DNA of 6,892 nucleotides from an uncultured Saprospiraceae bacterium (GCA_937921525.1 CAKZUM010000196.1:1-6892); one strand, 5' to 3'. Shown: positions 1-6,431, numbered from the stretch's first letter. The notes: generated from the letters alone by a model not told the origin. Translations and numbers: made by a program.

Positions 1-697
1 TAGTTTCTACTGTATTAGAAACAGTTTCTTTAGCAGCAGAAGTAGTTGCTCTTGCAGTTGAAGAGGCCGTTTCTTTTACACTAGAAATAGTTTTGTTAGT
101 TGTTGATGTTACTTTATCAGCAGCGCTAGTTACTTTGTTACCAGCATCCTTAGCAAAACCTAGGTTTAATAAACTACCCATTCCTGCAGGAAGGGCATTT
201 GCGATAGATGCAGAGTCCTTACGTAAGAACTTACCTAAGCCGACAGCATCCAATGCTTTATCTTTAATGATACCACCTAAGTAGCTCATTACCATTGGAC
301 CAACTAAGCCCATTAACCCTGAAGATGAACTTCTTTTTAATCCAGCAACAGAAGAAACAAGGTCTAAAATACCTCCAACTTTACCACCGAATAGACTACT
401 CATTAAGCTTCCAGAAAGATCTTTAGGATCGTTCTGCGCAAGGTTTCCACCTCCAATTAAGCTACCCAAGTTGTCTAAAAGATTAGGGTTTTTAGTGGCG
501 CCACCTTTGATCATGTCATAGATGCCACCGAATGCACTTGTGTCATTAGATTTTTGAACTAAACCACCGAGTATTGTAGGTAATAAACCATCAATACCTT
601 TTGTGATTGCAGAATTACTTTCTCCAAAAGATTCAGAAGCTTTTGAGATAAGTTCAGAGGTGATGTACCCCTTTAGTGAGTCAACAATATTAGCCAT
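1..697 (-). CDS. DUF937 (YidB-like) domain protein, partial, C-terminus beyond left edge
   Basis: Reading leftwards from an ATG at 697-695, the frame stays open for 232 codons to the window edge, so only the N-terminal part is present. Residues 1-180 have the DUF937 look: an opening MANIVDSLKGYITSELISKA helix, then the GIDGLLPTILGGLVQKS core (34-50), many Gly-Gly turns and Leu/Gly-rich helices (LMGLVGPMVMSYLGGIIKD, 128-146). Residues 187-232 are a low-complexity Ala/Ser/Thr/Lys segment resembling a linker. In Bacteroidota, DUF937 domains are often followed by a linker, a transmembrane helix and a C-terminal OmpA domain; that continuation would lie outside the window and is inference. The molecular function of DUF937 is unknown. 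No Shine-Dalgarno is visible; the leader is A/T-rich (AATTAAATAAAG before ATG), usual for the phylum. It is in the same direction as the DUF2461 gene but 508 bases away, so probably a separate transcript. Confidence 0.85.
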   Translation of the reverse strand, partial: MANIVDSLKGYITSELISKASESFGESNSAITKGIDGLLPTILGGLVQKSNDTSAFGGIYDMIKGGATKNPNLLDNLGSLIGGGNLAQNDPKDLSGSLMSSLFGGKVGGILDLVSSVAGLKRSSSSGLMGLVGPMVMSYLGGIIKDKALDAVGLGKFLRKDSASIANALPAGMGSLLNLGFAKDAGNKVTSAADKVTSTTNKTISSVKETASSTARATTSAAKETVSNTVET

Positions 698-791
698 CTT
701 TATTTAATTAATTTAAAGATTAGATTATAGAAATTGGTTGATTTTGTGTTCTTGAGGGAAGAGTAGTATATGTATTTTTTAGTCGAGGGCA

Positions 792-826
792 ATTAATAAA
801 TCTGTGTTTATTAATAGTGTTTTTTT
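792..826 (+). terminator. AT-rich hairpin with T-run, terminator-like on plus strand
   Basis: The arms ATTAATAAA (792-800) and TTTATTAAT (807-815) form a perfect 9-bp stem around the 6-base loop TCTGTG, followed after AGTG by seven T (820-826). The shape is that of a weak intrinsic terminator on the plus strand, but no plus-strand gene precedes it in the window. It could serve an unannotated small RNA or be a chance AT structure. Confidence 0.25.
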
Positions 827-1080
827 AGGTGTAATTAAGGTATGTCTCAATAGTGTTTTTCGGTTTGCGCCGCAATATACTATGTTAATTGTGATTTTAA
901 AGTTTTTAGACACATTTTAACTATAAAATGAATCTATTCACACCTTAAAGACGTAGTTTTCAAATTCTAAGTCACTATTTCTTCTTTTAAATCATCTTTT
1001 TTTATAATGAATAAGGGGCTATTATTTAGGGGTGAAGTTATATAATTTATGGATAAAAGGCAGTTATCTAAAGGTAAAAG

Positions 1081-1151
1081 GTAAGCTAAGAAGTCAGATG
1101 TCAGACCGTTCTGGTTAGCTTACGCTAACGGAACTGTCAGAAGTCAGATGT
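1081..1151. repeat. Intergenic repeat cluster: two 13-base direct repeats flanking a hairpin
   Basis: AGAAGTCAGATGT occurs at 1089-1101 and again at 1139-1151, exactly 50 bases apart. Between them sits a hairpin: GTTAGC (1114-1119), loop TTAC, GCTAAC (1124-1129), extended after a small bulge by GTTC (1108-1111) and GAAC (1131-1134). A competing stem is possible because GTAAGCTAA (1081-1089) is the exact complement of TTAGCTTAC (1115-1123). No T-run follows on either strand, so a simple terminator is unlikely. This build (direct repeats plus a palindrome just after a gene) resembles the dispersed intergenic palindromic repeats of bacteria; dispersal cannot be tested here. Confidence 0.6.
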
Positions 1152-1175
1152 ATAATGTTGACCCATGATGCTTCT

Positions 1176-1207
1176 AACAGCGCAGCGTTCTGACAGCGCA
1201 GCGTTCT
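1176..1207. repeat. Two tandem 16-base units touching the DUF2461 stop codon
   Basis: The 15-base string ACAGCGCAGCGTTCT is present at 1177-1191 and 1193-1207, giving a tandem repeat of period 16. It is G+C-rich against AT-rich surroundings. The second copy ends inside the stop codon of the minus-strand DUF2461 gene (TAG at 1208-1206), so the repeat supplies two of the three stop bases. Together with the cluster at 1081-1151 it probably forms one composite element. Confidence 0.7.
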
Positions 1208-1874
1208 AAACAATAGATAAGCCGTTAGCATCAGTTGTTAGAATATCACTCATATAATCAAAGAATGGCCGCATTTGAAGGAATGTGAAAACGGTTTCCT
1301 TAAAAAAAGATTCCTTCAGCACTTCTTCATCTGTAAAAGAGCGACTAACCACAAATTGCTTTTTTCTCAGCAGGTCAATGGCAGGATGATCTACAGGGTA
1401 TCCTCTAGGAGCTGTTTTTACTGCTTCTCCATATATACTACCAAAAGTGCTTTGGAAAGTAGGCTGACTGATAATATTTCTTATTTCTGTATCATTAGCT
1501 GCTATTTCTTCTCTTATTCTTTTTAAATCTGGACCATTCGGTCGCCAAAATCCTCCTGCCACCATACTGTTATTTGGTTCTATATGGAAGTAATATCCAC
1601 CTCTTCTTTGTGCGGTTGCTCGTCTTAAGTAGCCTCCGAAATTATTTTTATAAGGCTGTTTATTTTTGGAAAATCGGACATCTCTATATATTCGATATAA
1701 TTTGGCTTTCTCAATTAAATCTTGTTTTTCCATTTCGGCTTGTAGGGCTGCTACAAAATTCTTCATGGAAGATTGGTGTTTTTCATATCTAGATTTATTG
1801 GTATTAAACCACGCTCTATTGTTATTTTTCTTTAAATCTTTTAAAAATTTAAATAAGGATGGGGAAATAGTCAT
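1206..1874 (-). CDS. DUF2461 (TIGR02453-type) family protein
   Basis: A complete 222-residue protein that I recognise as DUF2461, a family of unknown biochemical function common in Bacteroidota and other bacteria. Hallmarks in order: NNNRAWFNTNKSRY (17-30) near the start; IYRDVRFSKNKQPYKNNFGG (62-81), the most conserved block, rich in Arg/Lys; GGYYFHIEPNNSMVAGGFW (92-110); and TAPRGYPVDHPAIDLLRKK (154-172), with a final MRPFFDYM helix (201-208). There is no signal peptide or membrane segment, so it should be cytosolic. Length fits the family. The ATG at 1874-1872 starts just before the conserved N-terminal helix and has an A-rich leader (AAAAGTAAAAGAAT) rather than a Shine-Dalgarno. It is divergent from the aldo-keto reductase gene across a 217-base repeat-filled spacer. 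The stop codon overlaps an intergenic tandem repeat. Family assignment is confident; the role is unknown. Confidence 0.92.
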   Translation of the reverse strand: MTISPSLFKFLKDLKKNNNRAWFNTNKSRYEKHQSSMKNFVAALQAEMEKQDLIEKAKLYRIYRDVRFSKNKQPYKNNFGGYLRRATAQRRGGYYFHIEPNNSMVAGGFWRPNGPDLKRIREEIAANDTEIRNIISQPTFQSTFGSIYGEAVKTAPRGYPVDHPAIDLLRKKQFVVSRSFTDEEVLKESFFKETVFTFLQMRPFFDYMSDILTTDANGLSIV

Positions 1875-1897
1875 ATTCTTTTACTTTTGTTCTTAAT

Positions 1898-2040
1898 AGA
1901 GCAGAGAAAAGAGAACAGAGAGTAGAGACGTATTTCGATCAGAGAACAACAAAATTCCGTCACTTAAACGCTATCCGTCTCTCTTCCCTGCCCGCCCTGA
2001 CGGCAGTCGGGCTGGTCTGCTCTCGGTTCTCTGTTCTTTT
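1898..2040. repeat. Imperfect purine/pyrimidine inverted repeat with an inner GC hairpin
   Basis: The left side (1898-1930) is made of AGAGAACAGAG-like purine words ending GTAGAGACG; the right side (1976-2040) is the matching pyrimidine tract, starting CGTCTCTC and ending TTCTCTGTTCTTTT. The outermost and innermost parts pair well, with mismatches between. The right side is lengthened by a GC hairpin: GCCCG (1990-1994) and CGGGC (2008-2012) around 13 bases that can form a nested GCC/GGC pair. The element fills most of the divergent spacer between the DUF2461 and aldo-keto reductase genes, where their promoters would be expected. It looks like a dispersed intergenic palindrome of the host genome; copy number is not testable here. 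Confidence 0.6.
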
Positions 2041-2091
2041 CAAAAACTGCAATCTATAAATAATTATAGCTGTTACAAACAATTTTTCTAA

Positions 2092-3138
2092 ATGAAATAT
2101 ACAACATTAGGTAAGACTGATTTAAAGGTAAGCAAGATTTGTCTAGGCACGATGACTTGGGGAGAACAAAACACAGAGGCAGAGGGGCACGAACAAATGG
2201 ACTATGCTTTGGACCAAGGTGTGAATTTTTGGGATACTGCGGAACTTTATTCCGTAGCCACTAGAGCCGAAACTTATGGTAGCACAGAGAAAATTATCGG
2301 TTCTTGGTTTAAAAAAACAGGTAAACGAGATCAGGTGGTCTTGGCTTCTAAAATTTCTGGCCCTTCGCCGAATCTTACTTGGATAAGAAATGGAAAACTA
2401 GACTTTAGCAAAGCTTCTATTAATGCGGCTATTGAAATGAGTCTGAAACGACTACAAACAGATTATGTAGATTTATACCAATTACATTGGCCAGAAAGAA
2501 GAACCAATTTCTTTGGACAAAAAGGCTATAAGCATAAGGAGAATGATCGTTGGGAAGATAATATTCTTGCAATAGTAGAAGGCATGAATGACTTGGTCAA
2601 GCAGGGAAAGATTAGACATTTCGGTATTTCTAATGAAACGCCTTGGGGCATGATGCGTTATTTGCAGGTAGCAGAAAAACATGATTTACCTAGACCTGTT
2701 AGTATTCAAAACGCTTATAGTCTTTTGAATCGAACTTTTGAGGTTGGTTTAGCGGAGATGGCGATTAGAGAAAAGGTTGGGTTATTGGCCTATTCGCCTA
2801 TGGCATTTGGCTTGCTGTCTGGAAAGTATAATAAAGGCTTAGATAAGCCAGGAGATCGGATGAATAAATTTGGAGATCGATTGCCTCGGTATCATGGGGA
2901 ATTGTCTAGAGCTGCTACGGATGCCTATTTAAAAATTGCAGAATCCTATAATGTCTCTTTAGCTCAATTAGCTCTCGCTTGGGTAACGACTAGACCTTTT
3001 ACGACTAGTAATATTATTGGTGCTACGACGATGGAGCAATTAAAAGAAAACATCCATAGCATTCATTTAACAATAACTCCCGAATTGGAGAAGGCTATTG
3101 AAGGGGTACATGCGGCTATTTCTAATCCCGCTCCTTAG
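2092..3138 (+). CDS. tas: Tas-like NADP(H)-dependent aldo-keto reductase
   Basis: A complete 348-residue aldo-keto reductase that follows E. coli Tas (about 346 residues) closely along its length, including LGTMTWGEQN (18-27), LKRLQTDYVDLYQLHWPER (118-136), GKIRHFGISNET (172-183), IQNAYSLLNRTFEVGLAE (205-222), IIGATTMEQLKENI (308-321) and the C-terminal NPAP. The aldo-keto reductase tetrad is intact: Asp48 (WDTAELY), Tyr53, Lys87 (ASK) and His132 (LHW). NADPH contacts typical of the fold are seen in SN (180-181), Gln206 and AYSPM (233-237). The enzyme should reduce carbonyl groups in the cytosol with NADPH; the natural substrate is not predictable, and the E. coli name reflects a tyrosine-auxotrophy suppression phenotype. 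ATG at 2092 gives the family's usual start; no Shine-Dalgarno is seen. It stands alone: divergent from the DUF2461 gene and convergent with the coiled-coil gene. Symbol given by similarity; orthology is inferred. Confidence 0.95.
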   Translation: MKYTTLGKTDLKVSKICLGTMTWGEQNTEAEGHEQMDYALDQGVNFWDTAELYSVATRAETYGSTEKIIGSWFKKTGKRDQVVLASKISGPSPNLTWIRNGKLDFSKASINAAIEMSLKRLQTDYVDLYQLHWPERRTNFFGQKGYKHKENDRWEDNILAIVEGMNDLVKQGKIRHFGISNETPWGMMRYLQVAEKHDLPRPVSIQNAYSLLNRTFEVGLAEMAIREKVGLLAYSPMAFGLLSGKYNKGLDKPGDRMNKFGDRLPRYHGELSRAATDAYLKIAESYNVSLAQLALAWVTTRPFTTSNIIGATTMEQLKENIHSIHLTITPELEKAIEGVHAAISNPAP

Positions 3139-3147
3139 TTTTTTAAA

Positions 3148-3213
3148 ACCACATAGGTACATAGGTCACATAGTACAGCACGTAGTACTATGTGACCTAT
3201 GTACCTATGTGGT
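3148..3213. repeat. Perfect 28-bp (29 with flanking A-T) inverted repeat between convergent genes
   Basis: Arms at 3149-3176 and 3185-3212 are exact complements, around an 8-base loop AGCACGTA (3177-3184); A3148 and T3213 add one more pair. Each arm contains three ACATAG words at 8-9 base spacing (3151, 3159, 3168), so the palindrome is built from a small tandem repeat. It lies 10 bases after the aldo-keto reductase stop and 23 before the stop of the oppositely directed coiled-coil gene. A shared bidirectional terminator is the natural reading, but the flanks are A-rich on the plus side (TAAAAAAA) and only TTTT follows on the minus side, so it is not a textbook intrinsic terminator. A transcript through it would make a very stable RNA hairpin. 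Confidence 0.9.
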
Positions 3214-3235
3214 AAAAAAACATGTGGTATAGTTT

Positions 3236-5380
3236 CTAATACTCCCTTATCCCACCATTCAATTCTTTCTGCAGCTTTTCTAGTTCCTTCCATTTATTAG
3301 CGGCGGCGAGTTCGGCTTGTTCTGGCCAAGTAGTAGGATCATGTAATTGAAAAGCATTTCCGCCTGCCTTTAAAATACGCTTCAATTCTCCGATACCAGA
3401 AACGGACAAACGCTTCCACGTAGTGATTCCCTCTTTAACTAATAGAGCTTCTACTTTAGGCCCGATTCCTTCAATCTTTGTAAGATTATCTGGTGCTACT
3501 TTAATAGTATCTTTTGATCTTAAGACTTGAGTCGTTTTTGATTGACTGGAACTCTTTTTTGTAGGTGTTGATAAATGTCTTTCTAATTCTTTTAATCTTT
3601 TTTCATAAGCTAACTTTTCCGCCACTAATTTTCGTTGTGCTTCCCTCAATGCTGTAATTTCCGATGCTAACTTAGCATTGGTATTACTCAATTGGTTTTT
3701 ATTATTACGTGTATTATTAGAGGTATTTTCTAAGTGTTCGTATTTGTCTCTCAATAATTGAAATTGAGATTTTAAGGCTAGGTATTCTTTATGAACACTA
3801 TCATACTTTTTTTGAATATTGTTATAAGCAACATTCAAATTTTTATTGTTAGCATCCAAAGACAAATTAGCAGACCTTAATTCTATATAAGACTTAAGTT
3901 TTGCTTGAGATTTTAGTAGTTCGCTACCTTGTTGCTGTAATTTCAGTTTTAATTGATTGACCTCTGATTGATTATTCGTCTTACTTTGTTTGATTGCGTT
4001 GATTTGTGGTCGCAAGGTTTCTAACTCTTTGATAGACCCTACCAATTCTTCGTCAACCTGTTTCTTAGTAAGAGTTAGCTCGGTATTCTTTTCCTTCAAT
4101 TTAATATTTTCCAACCTTAAGCTTTCTAGCATCCGTTCTATCTGACTTAAAGACCCTTTCTTTTCAGAATGATTTTTTTCTAGATTGAGGATGCTTTCTT
4201 GTAAGTCCTTATTAGCAGTTAAAGTTTGCTGATATTGTTCAGATAAAATTTCATACCGACCTTTTAATTGGTCATTCACAGAAGTCAATTCTGATAAATC
4301 TTTATTAACTTTTGTCAGTTGATTTTGTAACTGGTATTTAATTTTTGTTAATTCTTTTTGTTGGACTTCAATGGTATGATATTGCAGTTGAAGTTGTTTA
4401 AGTGCGCTATCTTTTTCTTGATATTGTGTTTCTAGTTCTTCTAGCTTTACTTCTAGATGTTGGTGATGCACACTTAAAGATTCATTGGATTCTTTTAAAG
4501 CAATGGCGTTGGTAGATTCTCCTGTTAAATTAGCTTTAGCAGAATTGAGGGACAACTCCAAAGCATTTATTTTGTTGGTTATTTTTTTATTTTCCGCTTC
4601 TAGGCTAAGGTGTTTGTTATTGAGCGTTGCGTGGGTATTACGTAGTTGGTTATAATCTACTTTTAAGGCATTATAGCTGGCCGTCAATTTTTCTTTTTCC
4701 GCAAGAGTCGTTTTAAATTGCTCTTTTAACCCGCTGATTTCTTTATCATTACTGACGAGGGCAAGTTTATCAGTAGGGGCTGGTCTGGCAGCAATGGACT
4801 TCTGTAACGTAAGGATGGTTTTTTCTTTGCTATCTAATAAAGCTTCTAGTCTTTTAATTTCTTTTAAAGATCCAGCAGAAGTAGCGGACGTTGAACTAGG
4901 TGCTTGTTCCTCTAATTGCTCCAATTCATTTTCTAATTGATCTATTTTAGCCAAGGCTTCATTATACTGTTTTTCCGTTGCCTCTAAGTTTTTTTCTAAC
5001 GACTCATAGCTATCAAGCATGCTCTGGCGTTCTTCATTCGCCTGCTCAAATTGCTTAGTGGAAGCCTGGTATTTAGCTTGAATACTTTCATGATACCCCT
5101 TTAAGCTATTATGCTTTTTGGCTAGCTCTTCTAAGTTGGTAGTTAACTGTTTTTTCTCTACACTTAGGTGCTCTTGCTTATTTTTTAGTGTCTCTATTTC
5201 TGGTTTTAATTTTTCTAATTTTTTAAGCTTATTAGCTTGTGTCTCTATTTGGTCTTTATATTTTCTGCCATATCCAAACCAATAAAGTCCGTAAGCCAAT
5301 AAAAAAACAGGTAGCCATAATAACCAGTATTCTAAACTAGCCATCCAGAAAGATCCTGCTGCCATTGATAATAAATTCAT
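3236..5380 (-). CDS. Membrane-anchored long coiled-coil protein with C-terminal helix-hairpin-helix domain
   Basis: A complete 714-residue protein. Residues about 16-36 (EYWLLWLPVFLLAYGLYWFGY) form a single membrane helix followed by RKYK, which by the positive-inside rule puts the rest in the cytoplasm. Residues about 40-160 and 171-605 are nearly continuous coiled coil (Leu, Glu, Lys, Gln heptads), broken by a Ser/Thr/Ala/Pro stretch at 160-171 and around ARPAPTD (198-204). Residues 603-629 are a Ser/Thr/Lys linker. The C-terminus (630-685) holds a helix-hairpin-helix: NLTKIEGIGPKVEALLVKEG (632-651), then GIGELKRILKAGG (662-674) and HDPTTWPEQAELAA (680-693). The same unit forms the C-terminal extension of ribosomal protein L21 in many Bacteroidota. 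Function is unknown; scaffolding or tethering of nucleic acid or protein is inference. The start at 5380 is preceded by AAGGAT directly against the ATG, too close for a good ribosome site; Met6 or Met13 are alternatives and would keep the membrane helix. It lies 113 bases after the OmpA-family gene on the same strand. Confidence 0.85.
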   Translation of the reverse strand: MNLLSMAAGSFWMASLEYWLLWLPVFLLAYGLYWFGYGRKYKDQIETQANKLKKLEKLKPEIETLKNKQEHLSVEKKQLTTNLEELAKKHNSLKGYHESIQAKYQASTKQFEQANEERQSMLDSYESLEKNLEATEKQYNEALAKIDQLENELEQLEEQAPSSTSATSAGSLKEIKRLEALLDSKEKTILTLQKSIAARPAPTDKLALVSNDKEISGLKEQFKTTLAEKEKLTASYNALKVDYNQLRNTHATLNNKHLSLEAENKKITNKINALELSLNSAKANLTGESTNAIALKESNESLSVHHQHLEVKLEELETQYQEKDSALKQLQLQYHTIEVQQKELTKIKYQLQNQLTKVNKDLSELTSVNDQLKGRYEILSEQYQQTLTANKDLQESILNLEKNHSEKKGSLSQIERMLESLRLENIKLKEKNTELTLTKKQVDEELVGSIKELETLRPQINAIKQSKTNNQSEVNQLKLKLQQQGSELLKSQAKLKSYIELRSANLSLDANNKNLNVAYNNIQKKYDSVHKEYLALKSQFQLLRDKYEHLENTSNNTRNNKNQLSNTNAKLASEITALREAQRKLVAEKLAYEKRLKELERHLSTPTKKSSSQSKTTQVLRSKDTIKVAPDNLTKIEGIGPKVEALLVKEGITTWKRLSVSGIGELKRILKAGGNAFQLHDPTTWPEQAELAAANKWKELEKLQKELNGGIREY

Positions 5381-5441
5381 ATCCTTATTTATTCTTTATA
5401 ATTCTTTTAGAAACGATAAAACGCAGAGCGTGACATCAACA

Positions 5442-5468
5442 TTTACTAAACCTCTGAGGTTTAGTAAA
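5442..5468 (-). terminator. 12-bp hairpin between the OmpA-family and coiled-coil genes
   Basis: TTTACTAAACCT (5442-5453) and AGGTTTAGTAAA (5457-5468) pair perfectly around the loop CTG, and TGAC (5431-5434) can pair with GTCA (5470-5473) further out. It begins 25 bases after the stop of the OmpA-family gene in transcription order and lies about 60 bases before the coiled-coil start. No clear T-run follows on the minus strand, so it could be an attenuator, a processing or stability hairpin, or a member of a dispersed palindrome family rather than a full terminator. Confidence 0.45.
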
Positions 5469-5493
5469 CGTCATTCTCCATTCAGAATCAAGT

Positions 5494-6402
5494 CTACTTA
5501 ATAAAAATCTCTACACGTGTATTCTTTCTTCTACCTTCTTCTGTTTTGTTATCAGCAATTGGAGCGTCTTCTCCTTGAGAGGTAGTCTCTATTTGTTTTC
5601 TATCTACCCCTCTATCTAACAATTGATCCCGTATTTTTTTTGCTCGTCTCAGACCAACTTTAAAATTGAGTTCTTTGTCTCCATTGGAGCTAGTGTGACC
5701 TCTAATTAGTACCTTTTTATTTTCTTCTTTTAATCTATTCGCTAAATCATCTAAGAATTCAGATTGGACTGACGTAATCTCCTCTTCATTGTAAGGGAAG
5801 TACTTTAAGAAATAATCAGTATTAATTACTTCCTCTGCTATTGCTGACTCTGTTGTCGAAGAGTTATTAGTCTCTTCTGAGAGGTTTGATTCATCTGCTT
5901 CTTCTATTATATCTTCTTCTTCTTCTTCAATTATATCACTAGAAGCAGTTACAGAGTTATCATCTACTGCTATCCAATTGAATTCAATACCCTGAACTAG
6001 ACTATCATTAGGCACTTCACTAGTGAAAGGACTAGACATAATCCTGATCCGATCTTCTTCGATATCGTCTATTAATAATTTTTTGATAGATGCTGCTCTG
6101 GCGATGCCAATATCTTCTGTTTCCTCGCTTGATTCTGTAGGAAAGTATCGGCCCGTAATTTCTAATATTCCATTTTTTGACTGAGCTGCTAGAATGGCTT
6201 CTTTTAAGTCTGGAAATCCACTATCTAATGGCACTAGGAAGGAGGACCAACGAAATAACAAGGGCTTCGGAGCAGGTTGATTAGGTATAGTTGTTGCACT
6301 AGAAGAGGTATCTTCCCAGCAAGCATTCTTGATGTGACAGGTATAATACCACCAGGCACCAAGACTCCACAGTATCAGTAAGGTTCGAAAAAGAGTTCTC
6401 AT
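5494..6402 (-). CDS. OmpA-family cell-envelope protein with N-terminal membrane anchor
   Basis: A complete 302-residue protein. Residues 4-21 are a hydrophobic segment after Arg2 and Arg6, followed by TCHIKNAC with two Cys (22, 28); no lipobox or clear cleavage site is seen, so a signal-anchor with a periplasmic body is most likely. Residues about 50-147 look like a degenerate OmpA-type fold (ILEITGRYFPTE at 79-90, GIARAASIKKLL at 99-110). A very acidic linker follows (152-190), then a clear OmpA C-terminal domain (about 196-302): YFPYNEEEI, VLIRGHTSSNGDKELNFK (231-248), VGLRRAKKIRDQLLDRG (249-265), GEDAPIADNKTEEGRRKN (277-294) and TRVEIFI. In OmpA the diaminopimelate of peptidoglycan is held by an Asp after GHT and an Arg 15 residues later; here the Arg is kept (253) but the Asp is Ser238, so binding may be altered. 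The first of two tandem minus-strand genes. The ATG has an A/T-rich leader without a Shine-Dalgarno. Confidence 0.9.
   Translation of the reverse strand: MRTLFRTLLILWSLGAWWYYTCHIKNACWEDTSSSATTIPNQPAPKPLLFRWSSFLVPLDSGFPDLKEAILAAQSKNGILEITGRYFPTESSEETEDIGIARAASIKKLLIDDIEEDRIRIMSSPFTSEVPNDSLVQGIEFNWIAVDDNSVTASSDIIEEEEEDIIEEADESNLSEETNNSSTTESAIAEEVINTDYFLKYFPYNEEEITSVQSEFLDDLANRLKEENKKVLIRGHTSSNGDKELNFKVGLRRAKKIRDQLLDRGVDRKQIETTSQGEDAPIADNKTEEGRRKNTRVEIFIK
5891..5937 (-). repeat. 24-base tandem duplication with five GAA codons in the OmpA-family linker
   Basis: The acidic linker is built of two adjacent 8-residue units, DIIEEEEE (156-163) and DIIEEADE (164-171). At DNA level GATATAAT, one variable base, then GAAGAAG recurs 24 bases apart, and five GAA codons run in a row (5914-5928 on the plus strand as TTC). 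Length changes by slippage here would stay in frame and only alter the linker length. Confidence 0.6.
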
Positions 6403-6416
6403 AGTATTTAAAGATC

Positions 6417-6431
6417 AGACTTAATAAGTCT
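6417..6431. promoter_or_regulatory. 15-base palindrome just upstream of the OmpA-family start
   Basis: AGACTTA, one central A, then TAAGTCT: perfect 7-base arms, ending 14 bases before the ATG in the leader of the OmpA-family gene. It could be an operator or a small leader hairpin; a protein partner cannot be named from sequence. Confidence 0.35.

Larger units (their letters stand above)
698..1205. other. 508-base spacer without a gene
   Basis: No open frame of convincing length or family resemblance is seen on either strand; the few ATG-started frames stop within about 12 codons. The left two thirds are plain AT-rich DNA with an AT hairpin at 792-815 followed by a T-run, and a 12-base direct repeat AATAGTGTTTTT (813-824 and 849-860). 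The right third (1081-1207) is a dense cluster of short direct and inverted repeats, listed separately. The promoter of the DUF937 gene should lie near 700-800 on the minus strand, but no clean Bacteroidota -33/-7 pair (TTTG, TAnnTTTG) could be found. Confidence 0.7.

Noticed and set aside
93..284. Plus-strand open frame of 63 codons
   Set aside because: It lies antisense to the DUF937 coding frame, which has a clear domain pattern; this frame has none.
864..893. Promoter-like pair on the plus strand: TTTG (864-867), 18 bases, then TAATTGTG (886-893)
   Set aside because: The -7 half departs from TAnnTTTG and no plus-strand gene follows, so it is not listed as a promoter.
1081..1207. CRISPR array
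   Set aside because: The repeats are only 13-16 bases, two copies each, with unlike spacing and no cas genes nearby.
1275..1896. Several plus-strand open frames of 72-83 codons
   Set aside because: They are antisense to the well-recognised DUF2461 gene and rich in Phe/Tyr/Ser, as expected of the complement of Lys/Glu codons.
2041..2091. Promoter or ribosome site just before the aldo-keto reductase
   Set aside because: The stretch is AT-rich with TATAAATAATTATAG, but no TAnnTTTG or Shine-Dalgarno is present, so no site can be supported.
2482..2682. Minus-strand open frame of 66 codons
   Set aside because: It is antisense within the aldo-keto reductase gene and shows no family features.
6315..6345. 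Lipoprotein signal for the OmpA-family protein, using Cys22 or Cys28
   Set aside because: The residues before each Cys (YYT and KNA) do not fit a lipobox, so a signal-anchor is preferred.
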